64,000 bases of DNA from the NCBI RefSeq assembly GCF_001440395.1, contig NZ_LLXZ01000152.1, forward strand, positions 62,423 to 126,422. Direction: 5' to 3'. The notes under the pieces were generated by a model. It ran no database searches, had not been told where the DNA came from, and saw nothing but the letters and a program-made list of their open reading frames with translations. Below are positions 8,156 to 17,027 of this stretch, one piece after another. How positions within the stretch are numbered: the stretch's first letter is position 1; every line of letters starts with the position of its first letter. Both the position numbers and the translations under genes were made by a program. The DNA is from Bradyrhizobium jicamae. GTDB taxonomy: Bacteria > Pseudomonadota > Alphaproteobacteria > Rhizobiales > Xanthobacteraceae.

Positions 8156-11100
8156 ATGGTTGTCTACATCAAGAGCGATCTGGAATTCATTCTGGCACAG
8201 ATCAAGATTGCGGAGGCACATGCAGCCGGTCAGCCGCTGTTCGGAACGAACGGCCTTGTGCCGGCCTACAACCTGTCCCTGGGCCTGCGCACCGTCGACG
8301 GCACCTACAACCACCTGATCGCCGGGCAGGAGAGGTGGGGCGCGGGCGACAGTCAGTTCCCAAGTCTGCTGAATCCTGCCTACAGGCCGGCCGACGGCAC
8401 CCTCTTCGATCCGGACGGGCCCATGGGCCCGGCTCCCGCAATGCCGACAGCGCTCAACTATAACCCCTCGAACAATCCCAACTCGCTCGTCTTCGACTCG
8501 AGCCTGCGCACCATATCCAACCTGCTCGTCGACCAGACGCTGGGTAACCCCGCCGCCATCCTGACGGCGCTGGAGCGCGCGGGTTCTGAGAATCCAATGG
8601 CCGATCTCCCGCAGGTCACTGCGATCTACCAGGTTTTCAAGCCCGCGTGGGACGCGGAATATCAGGCGCGCGTGGTCATGCAGAATGCCAAGGCGGCCGC
8701 CGAAGAACTCGGTGACGGCGATCCCCTCACGCCCCCGTCCGCCGAAGAGCAGGCGGCGATCGACGCTTGGACCGCCGCGACTGCGGACCATGCGGCAACG
8801 GTGACGGCACTGGACGAGGCGCGCGCGGTGCGCAATACCGCGCTTGAGCCCTTCGGCATCGCGATGGATGGCGACAACGTCCATCTGCCGAACGTCGCGC
8901 CCGACGAAGGTCTTTCGGCGCCTTTCAATTCGTGGTTCACGCTGTTCGGCCAGTTCTTCGATCACGGTCTCGACCTCGTCAACAAGGGCGGCAGCGGCAC
9001 CGTGTTCATCCCGCTACAGCCGGATGATCCGCTCTATGTCCAGGGCAGCCACACAAACTTCATGGTTCTGACCCGCGCTACGGTTTCGGCCGGACCTGAC
9101 GGCGTGATGAATACGTCCGACGATGTCAGGCCGGTGAACACCACGACCTCCTATGTCGACCAGAACCAGACCTATACCTCGCATCCATCGCACCAGGTGT
9201 TCTTGCGCCAGTACGTGCTCAACGCAGCCGGCGATCCGGTCGCCACGGGCAAGCTCATCGAGGGCGAGAACGGCGGCATGGCGACGTGGGCTGAAGTCAA
9301 GGAGCAAGCCAGGACGGTGCTCGGCATCAACCTGACCGACAATGACGTCGGCAGCGTGCCGCTACTTCGGACGGATGCATACGGCAACTTCATTCCCGGG
9401 GATAACGGCTTTCCGCAACTGATCATTGGAATTGGCCCCGACGGCATTCCCAACACGATCGACGACATCGTTCGCGAAGGCGATCCGAACGCAAATCCCG
9501 ACAGCTTTGGCGTCCCCCAAGGAGTCTTCACGACCGGCGCAATCCGCACGAGCCATGCCTTCCTCGCCGACATCGCTCACGAGGCGGTGCCCGTTGGCAA
9601 GATCGCCGATGGCGACATCACGATCGGACTGGGCAACCCGGGCAATGGTGATACCGAATACGACAACGAACTGCTCGACGCTCATTTCATCGCCGGCGAT
9701 GGTCGTGTGAACGAAAACATCGGCCTGACGGCGGTGCATCATGTGTTCCATGCCGAGCATAACCGCCTTGTCGAGCACACGAAGGAACAGGTGCTCGCGA
9801 CCAACGATCTTGCGTTCATCAACGAATGGCTCGTGGACGATCTTCTCGCCCTGCCGACACCGGCCCAGGTAACCAACCTTGTGTGGGACGGCGAACGATT
9901 GTTCCAGGCTGCCAAGTTCGGCACCGAGATGCAGTATCAGCACCTGGTGTTCGAGGAGTTCGCTCGCAAGATTCAGCCGAACATCAACGTGTTCGTGGTT
10001 CCGGACGGGTTCGATTCGACGATCAATCCGTCGATCGTGGCCGAGTTCGCCCACGTGGTCTATCGCTTTGGGCACTCCATGCTGACGGAGTCGATCGACC
10101 GCTTCAGCCCGGCATTCGCCGAAAGCCATATCGGCCTGATCGAGGGCTTCCTCAACCCGATCCAGTTCGACAACAATCACGCCATCACCGACGACATCGC
10201 CGCCGGTGCCATCATCCGCGGTATGACCCGTCAGGTGGGTAACGAGATCGACGAGTTCGTAACGACCGCACTGCGCAACAATCTGCTCGGCTTGCCGCTC
10301 GACCTCGCAACCATCAACCTGGCGCGCGGCCGCGACACCGGCGTACCCTCCCTGAACGCCGCCCGTCGCGAATTCTACGACGCGACCAACCAGGATGTGC
10401 TGCTCAAGCCCTACGAGAGCTGGGCCGACTTCGCCGCCCACCTCAAGCACGAGGCGTCGATCATCAACTTTGTCGCCGCTTACGGGACGCATTCGCTGAT
10501 AACGGGTGCCGATACCCTTGAGGAAAAGCGCGACGCCGCATTGACACTCATCACCGGGACCGCATTCGGCAGCTTCGTGCTTCCGACAGATCCTGTCGAG
10601 TTGGCTGCATTCCATGCTGACCGACTCGCCTTCCTCAACGCGACGGGCGCCTACGCCGGCGGTTCGCTTGGCGGCCTCGAGAACGTCGATCTCTGGATTG
10701 GCGGCCTGGCGGAAGAGATCATGCCGTTCGGCGGCTCGCTGGGCTCGACGTTCAACTTCGTCTTCGAAGTGCAAATGGAGAAGCTGCAGAACGGCGATCG
10801 CTTCTACTACCTGCAGCGCCTCGACGGCCTGCATCTGTTTGGCGAGATGGAGAACAACTCCTTCGCCGCGATGATCATGCGGAACACCGATGCGACGCAT
10901 CTGCCGTCGGACGTGTTCTCAACCCCGAATCTGATCCTCGAAGTGGACCCAACCAAGCAGTTTAACGACCTAGACGGGGACGGAACTCTCGAAAGCACCG
11001 ACCCGACCGGAACGAGTTTGATCACTCCGCTCGTGTTGCGAGACAATCCCGCCACGGCGGGCCCGGAGGCCAACTACCTGCGCTACACCGGTGCCGATCA

Positions 11101-14100
11101 CGTCCTGCTCGGAGGCACCGCACAGGCCGATACCCTCATCGCCAGCATTGGCGACGACACGCTGTTCGGTGACGGCGGCAACGATCGGCTCGAGGGTGGC
11201 TTCGGCAACGACATCATCAACGGTGGCGCCGGTGACGATATCATCAAGGACAGCGGCGGCGACGACAACATCAAGGCCGGAGACGGCAATGACGTGGTCC
11301 ATGCCGGGCCGGGCCTCGACCTGGTCATGGGCGGCAAGGGCCAGGACTTCATCTTCCTCGGCACCGACATGGGTTCGGAAGTATTCGCCGGCGAAGGCAA
11401 CGACTTCATCTACGGCCACAAGAACGCCGAACGCATCCTGGGCAATGAAGGCGATGATTGGATCGAAACCGGTACCTTCGACGGCGCTCCAGGCGACAAC
11501 TTCGACGAAATCTATGCCCAAGACGGCATCGACGGACATGACGTGTTCCTGGGCGACGGCGGCTTCGACGAGTTCATCGCCGAAGGCGGCGATGACATCA
11601 TGGTTGGCAGTCTTGGCCGCGGCAAGATGGTCGGTATGTCCGGCTTCGACTGGGTAACCTACAAGGACAACACGTTCGCGGCTGATGCCGACTTCACGCG
11701 AGGGATCGTCTTCGACGAAAATCCGCAGCCGCCTCAGTTTGGAACGCAAGACGCCTACGAAGCGGTGGAGGGCCTGTCGGGTTCGAGCTTCAACGACACT
11801 TTGACCGGCTCCGACGTGACCGCGGAAGAGCGCCTTCCGTTCGCGCAGGGCGGCACTGAGGGTTATCGCGGCAGCTTCCTCACGAAGGAAGGCATCGCGC
11901 GGATCCAAGGCCTGCGCGAGGTCCTCGGTCTGACGTTGGCGCAGTTCGACGCGCTCGCTGCCAATGCGAACGTCTACAGCGCCGGCGAAATTATCCTCGG
12001 CGGCGACGGCAGCGACACGATCATGGGCCGTGGCGGTGATGATATCATCGACGGCGACAAGTGGCTGAACGTGGAGATCGCCATTCATGCGGGAGTGGAC
12101 CCCGTCACCGGACTTCCCACGGGTGGGATTCTTGAGCGTGTCAACAGCATGACAGAGCTCGCGGCCCGCATGTTCAACGGTGACATCAACCCGGGCCAGC
12201 TCGAGATCGTGCGCACGATCGAGACCGCAAACGGAACCGGCGACATCGATACGGCCAAGTATCAGGGCAACCGCGCGGAGTACGTCTTTGCCGGCAATGC
12301 CGACGGCACGATCCAGGTTACCCATGCGATCGAAGACTCGCTCGATGGATCGGACAAGCTCCGGAACATGGAGAGGGTCGAGTTCCTCGACGGTTCGCTG
12401 AATATCATCGTCGGGACGCCGAACAACGACACCCTCAACGGAACGCCGCAGGACGACTTGATCCTGGGCTTCGCCGGTGCCGACACGTTGAACGGCAATA
12501 ACGGAAACGACATCCTGGTTGGCGGTTTGGGTAGCCAGCAGGCCACCTATGCCGACAATTTTGACAACAACAGCTTTGGCAACTCGACCGGTACCGCAGC
12601 CTGGGATCCGGATTGGGTCGAGGCGAACGACAGCGGTGGCGTCACCACTGGCCAGATCCGCATCGATGACGGCAACAATACCCTGCGTATCGTTGGTGGC
12701 GCGACCTCCGACGGAGCCACCATCACCCGCGCGGTGAACCTCGTCGGCGCCACTGCGGCGACGATCACTTTCTCCGCGAATCCCGATGGGCTTGATGCCG
12801 GCGAGTCCGTACTCGCCGAGTTCACGTCCGACGGTACCACCTGGGTGAACATCGCGACGATCACGGGAGACGGCGCGTCGCAGAACTATACGTTCGACGC
12901 TACGGGTCCGTTCCCCGCTGCTGCGATCCGTTTCGTTGCGAGCGCCATCAACAACACGGCCGAGGTCGTCAATATCGACAACCTCGTGATCAACTTCACC
13001 AGTCCGACGCTCAATGCCGGCGTCGATACGCTGAACGGCGGTGCCGGTGACGACACCTACGTCTTCGCGATCGGCGATGGGGCGGATGTCATCAACGAGA
13101 CCAGCGGAAACGACCGCATCTCGATCTCCGGTGCGTTGACCGACCTCAACTTCAACGAGATCACGACAGGCGGCGGCAACGACGACCTGGTGATCTCGCT
13201 GAACGGCGGGGCGACCGACCGCATCACCGTGACCGATCACTTCGACACGGCGGGCGAGGCTGTCGAAGCGGTCAACTTCAATGGCGCCACGGTCTATGGA
13301 TACCTGCTCGAGGGTGACTATGCCCTGAGCACAGACGACTCGAACCCGCGGACGGCAAACACGCCGCTGGTGAACACGGTCCTCGTCGGCACTACCGGCG
13401 AAGACACGCTGACCGGCAATACGGGCAACGATCTGCTGTTCGGTCACGACGACGACGACGCGCTTGACGGTGGTGACGGCGACGACCTCCTCGTCGGCGG
13501 CGCCGGCAACGACGAGCTGGACGGCAACGTTGGCCTCGACACCCTGGTGGGTGGCGCCGGCAGCGACGTCTACATCATGACCGACGTCGAGGACATCATC
13601 GTCGAAGCCTTGAACGCCGGTACCGACCAGGTGGAGACGGATCTCGCTGCCTTCTCCCTCGAGCTCATCGATAATGTCGAGAACCTGGAGTACACGGGCG
13701 TCGACGCCGATCCCTTCGTCGGCACGGGCAACGCCCTCAACAATACGATCAGCGGCGGCGATCTCGACGACACCCTGAGCGGCCTCGCCGGCAATGACAC
13801 GCTGAATGGCGGGCTCGGCGCCGACAGCCTCCTCGGCGGCGACGGCAACGATACGCTGAACGGCGGCGACGATAACGACACGCTCAACGGCGGAATCGGC
13901 AATGACCAACTCGAAGGTGGTGCCGGGGCCGACGCGATGACGGGCGGCGACGGCAATGATGTTTATGACGTCGACGATGCCGGCGACACGGTCACGGAAA
14001 CCAATGCCGACCTTGCGACCGGTGGCACAGACCGAGTCGAATCCTCAATAACTTATGCTCTCGGAGCGAATATTGAGAACCTGACACTTACCGGTGGTGA

Positions 14101-16945
14101 TGCCATCAATGGCACCGGCAATGCGCTCGGCAACACGATCATCGGCAATAACAACGGCAACCAGCTGTTCGGTGGCGCCGGTATCGATACCATCTCGGGC
14201 AACGGCGGCAACGACCTGCTCGATGGCGGCAGCGGTGTCGACACGCTGAACGGTGGTGACGGCAACGATACCGTCATCGGCGGTGAAGGCGACGACATTA
14301 TCGATGTGGGCGGTGGCTTCAATACCATTGTCTACAACTCGACCAACTTCGGCAACGATACCATCAACAGCTTCGATTTTGATGGTGGTGCTGCTACCAA
14401 CCAAGACAAGATCGATCTCAGCGCTCTTGGGATCACGGCCGCCAACCTTAATACCCGTGTTGCAGAGTCGACGATCGGCGGAGCGACCAACACACTTCTC
14501 ACCATCAGCGACGCGGCTGGTAACGCGATCGGCACCATCCGTATCAACAATGTCACCAACGCGCAGATCGACGTTAACGACTTCACGCTGGCGACTGGTC
14601 CGGCAATCGTCATCAATGGTGCCGAAACCGGCCAGACGACGAACGGGACGGCTGCGGCTGAACTCATCAATGCCAACGGTGGCAACGACACGGTCAACGC
14701 TGCCGGCGGCAACGACGTCGTCAACGGTGGCGAAGGTACGGATATCCTGAACGGGGGTGACGGGAACGACACCCTGTCGGGCGGCATCGGTGCGAACACC
14801 GGCAACTTCCGCGATGAGTTCGGGTCGACGTCCTACACCAACAACAATGGCTCGGTCGCGTTCACCGGTGGGTGGACCGAAACCAATGACGGCACGAGCA
14901 GTCCAACGGCCGGCGACATCGACATCACCGGTGGCCGCCTCCGCTTTGAGCAAGGCACCGACGGTGGCGAGTCCATCCAGCGTTCGTTCAGCCTGGCCGG
15001 AGCAACCGCAGCGCAGCTGACCTTCACCTACGAGCCCGATGACCTTGACGCGGGTGAGACGGTTGTCGTCGAAGCGTTCAACGGAACTACCTGGGTCAAC
15101 CTCGGTACCTTGGGCGGTGACAGCAACGGCGCGAGCCTGAACTTCAGTGCAAACCTCACGGCGGCCCACTCGCAGATCCGCTTCACGGCGGTCGGCAACT
15201 TCGAAGACAACGAGAACCTCTACATCGACAACGTCAATATCAGCGTGACGGCTCCGGGCCTCAACGCCGGTGTGGACACGATCAACGGTGACGCCGGCGA
15301 CGATACGATCATCTGGAGTGCCAATTCCTTGGCGCCGACAGACGGTCGTGACGTGGTCAATGGCGGCACGGAAGGCGGTGCCGGCGACACCTTCGTCATC
15401 AACGGCAACGCCTCCGGCGAAGCCTTCCGCATCTATACCCGCGCTGAATTCCTGGCTGTGAACGCGGGGGCAGCGCTGAATGCGGCGACGGAAATCGTCG
15501 TGACGCGGAACGGTACCACCGTAGGCTCGATCATCGCCGAGCTGAGCGAGATCGAAGAAATCCGTATCAACGGCATCGACCCTTCGGGTGCCAGTGGCGG
15601 AGCAGGAGCTGGCGATACCTTCCAGATCATCGGCGACTTCTCCGGCACGAGCCTGCGTCCCAACACCATCACGATCGATGGTGACGCCGGCAACGACACG
15701 GTCGATATCTCGTCGCTCGGGTCAGCGCACCGCATCGTCTTCAGGTCGAACGGCGGCAATGACACCATCATCGGGACCTTGCGTCCCCAGGATGTGATCG
15801 AACTGCCCGATGGCGCGACCGCCGCGGACTACACCACAACGACCGATGCGAATGGTGTGAGCACCATGACCAACGGCACACACTCCGTGACCTTCACGGC
15901 TCCCGACGGCCTGCCACAGGTCGGCGACGATGATGAGGAGGATGAAGACGACGACACCGGCCACGACGACGATAACGACGACTGCGGCGGTGACGACGAT
16001 GATGATGCCACGACCGGTGGACCCATGCCGCCGGCATCCGCGGTAGGGGTGGTCCGGATGGGTACGCCCTCGGCGGACGTGCTCACCGGAACGGTGGGAC
16101 CTGACAATATCGTCGCCTTTGCGGGAGACGACGTTGTCACGGGCGAGGACGGTGCCGATGCGATCTCGGCCGGTGAGGGCGCCGACTTCGTCAGCGGCGG
16201 CGACGGACGCGACGTGATCTTCGCCGGCGCCGGCGATGACCAGGTGTTCGGCGGCGGCCACGCTGATATCATCTACGGCGATGCCGGAGCTGACCGCATC
16301 TTCGGCGATGCAGGAAACGACCTCATCAATGCCGGGGCAGGTGACGACTCGGTGTTCGGCGGCGCCGGCGACGATCTGATCGTGGCCGAGGTCGGCGATG
16401 GCAACGATGTCTACTTCGGCGATGACAGCGACGGTGGTGCCGGCGTCGACACGCTCGACATGTCGGCGGCGAGTGCAAACGTCACCGTCAACCTCGGAAC
16501 CGGCCCGTTGTCAAACGGCGCCGCGTCGAGTTCCCAGACGGGTAACGACACGATCTGGGGAATCGAGAACGTCAATACCGGTTCCGGCAACGACACCATC
16601 ACCGCAAGCAGCGCGGTGAACGTGATGAATGGCGGTGCTGGCAACGATACCTACAAGTTCACATCGGCTTCCGCGGCCGACGGCGACACCATTCTCACTT
16701 TCGAGGCTGGTGACCGCGTCGATCTGACGGCCATCGATGCCAACGTGGGTTCTACCGGCGACCAAAGCTTCTCGCTGGTCTCCGGTGCCTTCACTGCGGC
16801 AGGGCAACTCTCAGTGACGCTTGAAACGCGTGTCGACGGCGACTTCACGGTTGTCCAGGGCAACATCGATGGCGACGCTGATGCCGAGTTCACGGTCGAG
16901 ATTGCAGGTCATCACAATCTGACCAACGCGAATCTCGGTCTCTGA
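8156..16945 (+). CDS. Giant secreted heme peroxidase with RTX calcium-binding repeats
   Basis: This 2,929-residue protein joins an animal-type (myeloperoxidase-like) heme peroxidase to a long RTX region. Peroxidase hallmarks are WFTLFGQFFDHGLDLV (distal His about 270), VFHAEHNRLVEH, YRFGHSMLTESIDRF (proximal His about 640) and INLARGRDTGVPSLNAARRE. All key residues look intact. From about residue 979, GGxGxD nonapeptide repeats alternate with two homologous beta-sandwich-like modules (about 1463-1620 and 2216-2366). An Asp/Glu-rich stretch lies near 2586-2621, then more repeats, and a C-terminal end GHHNLTNANLGL typical of type I secretion substrates. There is no N-terminal signal peptide. 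The ATG at 8156 follows GAGGG; the frame extends to 8099. The type I ABC transporter follows directly. Likely role: extracellular oxidation or halogenation chemistry, adhesion or defence. Confidence 0.93.
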   Translation: MVVYIKSDLEFILAQIKIAEAHAAGQPLFGTNGLVPAYNLSLGLRTVDGTYNHLIAGQERWGAGDSQFPSLLNPAYRPADGTLFDPDGPMGPAPAMPTALNYNPSNNPNSLVFDSSLRTISNLLVDQTLGNPAAILTALERAGSENPMADLPQVTAIYQVFKPAWDAEYQARVVMQNAKAAAEELGDGDPLTPPSAEEQAAIDAWTAATADHAATVTALDEARAVRNTALEPFGIAMDGDNVHLPNVAPDEGLSAPFNSWFTLFGQFFDHGLDLVNKGGSGTVFIPLQPDDPLYVQGSHTNFMVLTRATVSAGPDGVMNTSDDVRPVNTTTSYVDQNQTYTSHPSHQVFLRQYVLNAAGDPVATGKLIEGENGGMATWAEVKEQARTVLGINLTDNDVGSVPLLRTDAYGNFIPGDNGFPQLIIGIGPDGIPNTIDDIVREGDPNANPDSFGVPQGVFTTGAIRTSHAFLADIAHEAVPVGKIADGDITIGLGNPGNGDTEYDNELLDAHFIAGDGRVNENIGLTAVHHVFHAEHNRLVEHTKEQVLATNDLAFINEWLVDDLLALPTPAQVTNLVWDGERLFQAAKFGTEMQYQHLVFEEFARKIQPNINVFVVPDGFDSTINPSIVAEFAHVVYRFGHSMLTESIDRFSPAFAESHIGLIEGFLNPIQFDNNHAITDDIAAGAIIRGMTRQVGNEIDEFVTTALRNNLLGLPLDLATINLARGRDTGVPSLNAARREFYDATNQDVLLKPYESWADFAAHLKHEASIINFVAAYGTHSLITGADTLEEKRDAALTLITGTAFGSFVLPTDPVELAAFHADRLAFLNATGAYAGGSLGGLENVDLWIGGLAEEIMPFGGSLGSTFNFVFEVQMEKLQNGDRFYYLQRLDGLHLFGEMENNSFAAMIMRNTDATHLPSDVFSTPNLILEVDPTKQFNDLDGDGTLESTDPTGTSLITPLVLRDNPATAGPEANYLRYTGADHVLLGGTAQADTLIASIGDDTLFGDGGNDRLEGGFGNDIINGGAGDDIIKDSGGDDNIKAGDGNDVVHAGPGLDLVMGGKGQDFIFLGTDMGSEVFAGEGNDFIYGHKNAERILGNEGDDWIETGTFDGAPGDNFDEIYAQDGIDGHDVFLGDGGFDEFIAEGGDDIMVGSLGRGKMVGMSGFDWVTYKDNTFAADADFTRGIVFDENPQPPQFGTQDAYEAVEGLSGSSFNDTLTGSDVTAEERLPFAQGGTEGYRGSFLTKEGIARIQGLREVLGLTLAQFDALAANANVYSAGEIILGGDGSDTIMGRGGDDIIDGDKWLNVEIAIHAGVDPVTGLPTGGILERVNSMTELAARMFNGDINPGQLEIVRTIETANGTGDIDTAKYQGNRAEYVFAGNADGTIQVTHAIEDSLDGSDKLRNMERVEFLDGSLNIIVGTPNNDTLNGTPQDDLILGFAGADTLNGNNGNDILVGGLGSQQATYADNFDNNSFGNSTGTAAWDPDWVEANDSGGVTTGQIRIDDGNNTLRIVGGATSDGATITRAVNLVGATAATITFSANPDGLDAGESVLAEFTSDGTTWVNIATITGDGASQNYTFDATGPFPAAAIRFVASAINNTAEVVNIDNLVINFTSPTLNAGVDTLNGGAGDDTYVFAIGDGADVINETSGNDRISISGALTDLNFNEITTGGGNDDLVISLNGGATDRITVTDHFDTAGEAVEAVNFNGATVYGYLLEGDYALSTDDSNPRTANTPLVNTVLVGTTGEDTLTGNTGNDLLFGHDDDDALDGGDGDDLLVGGAGNDELDGNVGLDTLVGGAGSDVYIMTDVEDIIVEALNAGTDQVETDLAAFSLELIDNVENLEYTGVDADPFVGTGNALNNTISGGDLDDTLSGLAGNDTLNGGLGADSLLGGDGNDTLNGGDDNDTLNGGIGNDQLEGGAGADAMTGGDGNDVYDVDDAGDTVTETNADLATGGTDRVESSITYALGANIENLTLTGGDAINGTGNALGNTIIGNNNGNQLFGGAGIDTISGNGGNDLLDGGSGVDTLNGGDGNDTVIGGEGDDIIDVGGGFNTIVYNSTNFGNDTINSFDFDGGAATNQDKIDLSALGITAANLNTRVAESTIGGATNTLLTISDAAGNAIGTIRINNVTNAQIDVNDFTLATGPAIVINGAETGQTTNGTAAAELINANGGNDTVNAAGGNDVVNGGEGTDILNGGDGNDTLSGGIGANTGNFRDEFGSTSYTNNNGSVAFTGGWTETNDGTSSPTAGDIDITGGRLRFEQGTDGGESIQRSFSLAGATAAQLTFTYEPDDLDAGETVVVEAFNGTTWVNLGTLGGDSNGASLNFSANLTAAHSQIRFTAVGNFEDNENLYIDNVNISVTAPGLNAGVDTINGDAGDDTIIWSANSLAPTDGRDVVNGGTEGGAGDTFVINGNASGEAFRIYTRAEFLAVNAGAALNAATEIVVTRNGTTVGSIIAELSEIEEIRINGIDPSGASGGAGAGDTFQIIGDFSGTSLRPNTITIDGDAGNDTVDISSLGSAHRIVFRSNGGNDTIIGTLRPQDVIELPDGATAADYTTTTDANGVSTMTNGTHSVTFTAPDGLPQVGDDDEEDEDDDTGHDDDNDDCGGDDDDDATTGGPMPPASAVGVVRMGTPSADVLTGTVGPDNIVAFAGDDVVTGEDGADAISAGEGADFVSGGDGRDVIFAGAGDDQVFGGGHADIIYGDAGADRIFGDAGNDLINAGAGDDSVFGGAGDDLIVAEVGDGNDVYFGDDSDGGAGVDTLDMSAASANVTVNLGTGPLSNGAASSSQTGNDTIWGIENVNTGSGNDTITASSAVNVMNGGAGNDTYKFTSASAADGDTILTFEAGDRVDLTAIDANVGSTGDQSFSLVSGAFTAAGQLSVTLETRVDGDFTVVQGNIDGDADAEFTVEIAGHHNLTNANLGL
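12541..13008 (+). other. First beta-sandwich-like module inside the RTX peroxidase
   Basis: This interval encodes a non-RTX segment starting at YADNFDNNSFGN and ending in NIDNLVINFTS. It shares GLDAGESVLAEF and TTWVNIATITGDG with the module at 14803-15252 (DLDAGETVVVEAF, TTWVNLGTLGGDS), including the flanking order of predicted strands. It looks like a jelly-roll or carbohydrate-binding-like fold that interrupts the calcium-binding repeats. The assignment to a named family is not certain. Confidence 0.6.
14803..15252 (+). other. Second beta-sandwich-like module inside the RTX peroxidase
   Basis: This interval encodes a segment starting FRDEFGSTSYTNNNGS and ending YIDNVNISVT. It is a clear homologue of the module at 12541-13008 within the same protein, with the same position relative to the RTX repeats: each is preceded by an NGGDGND or NGNNGND unit and followed by LNAGVDT. 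The repeated arrangement indicates an internal duplication of a repeat-plus-module block. Confidence 0.6.
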
Positions 16946-17027
16946 ACGCCCGGAATACCGCGGGAGGCAGATGCGTCTGCCTCCCGTGCAATTGCTTCCC
17001 TCTCCGAGTTTCTGCAGGGCGCATTAC

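Noticed and set aside
10970..13909. 979-codon open frame on the minus strand inside the peroxidase gene, and another at 9362-10900
   Set aside because: They are antisense to the RTX peroxidase, are composed of Val/Ala/Asp/Arg-rich shadow sequence, and have no domain or start signal. The periodic GGxGxD coding strand keeps the opposite frames open.
11100..16700. Periodic DNA repeats resembling a repeat array in the RTX coding region
   Set aside because: The periodicity is a 27-base coding pattern for GGxGxDxxx nonapeptides with variable bases, not a CRISPR array; no spacers or cas genes exist.
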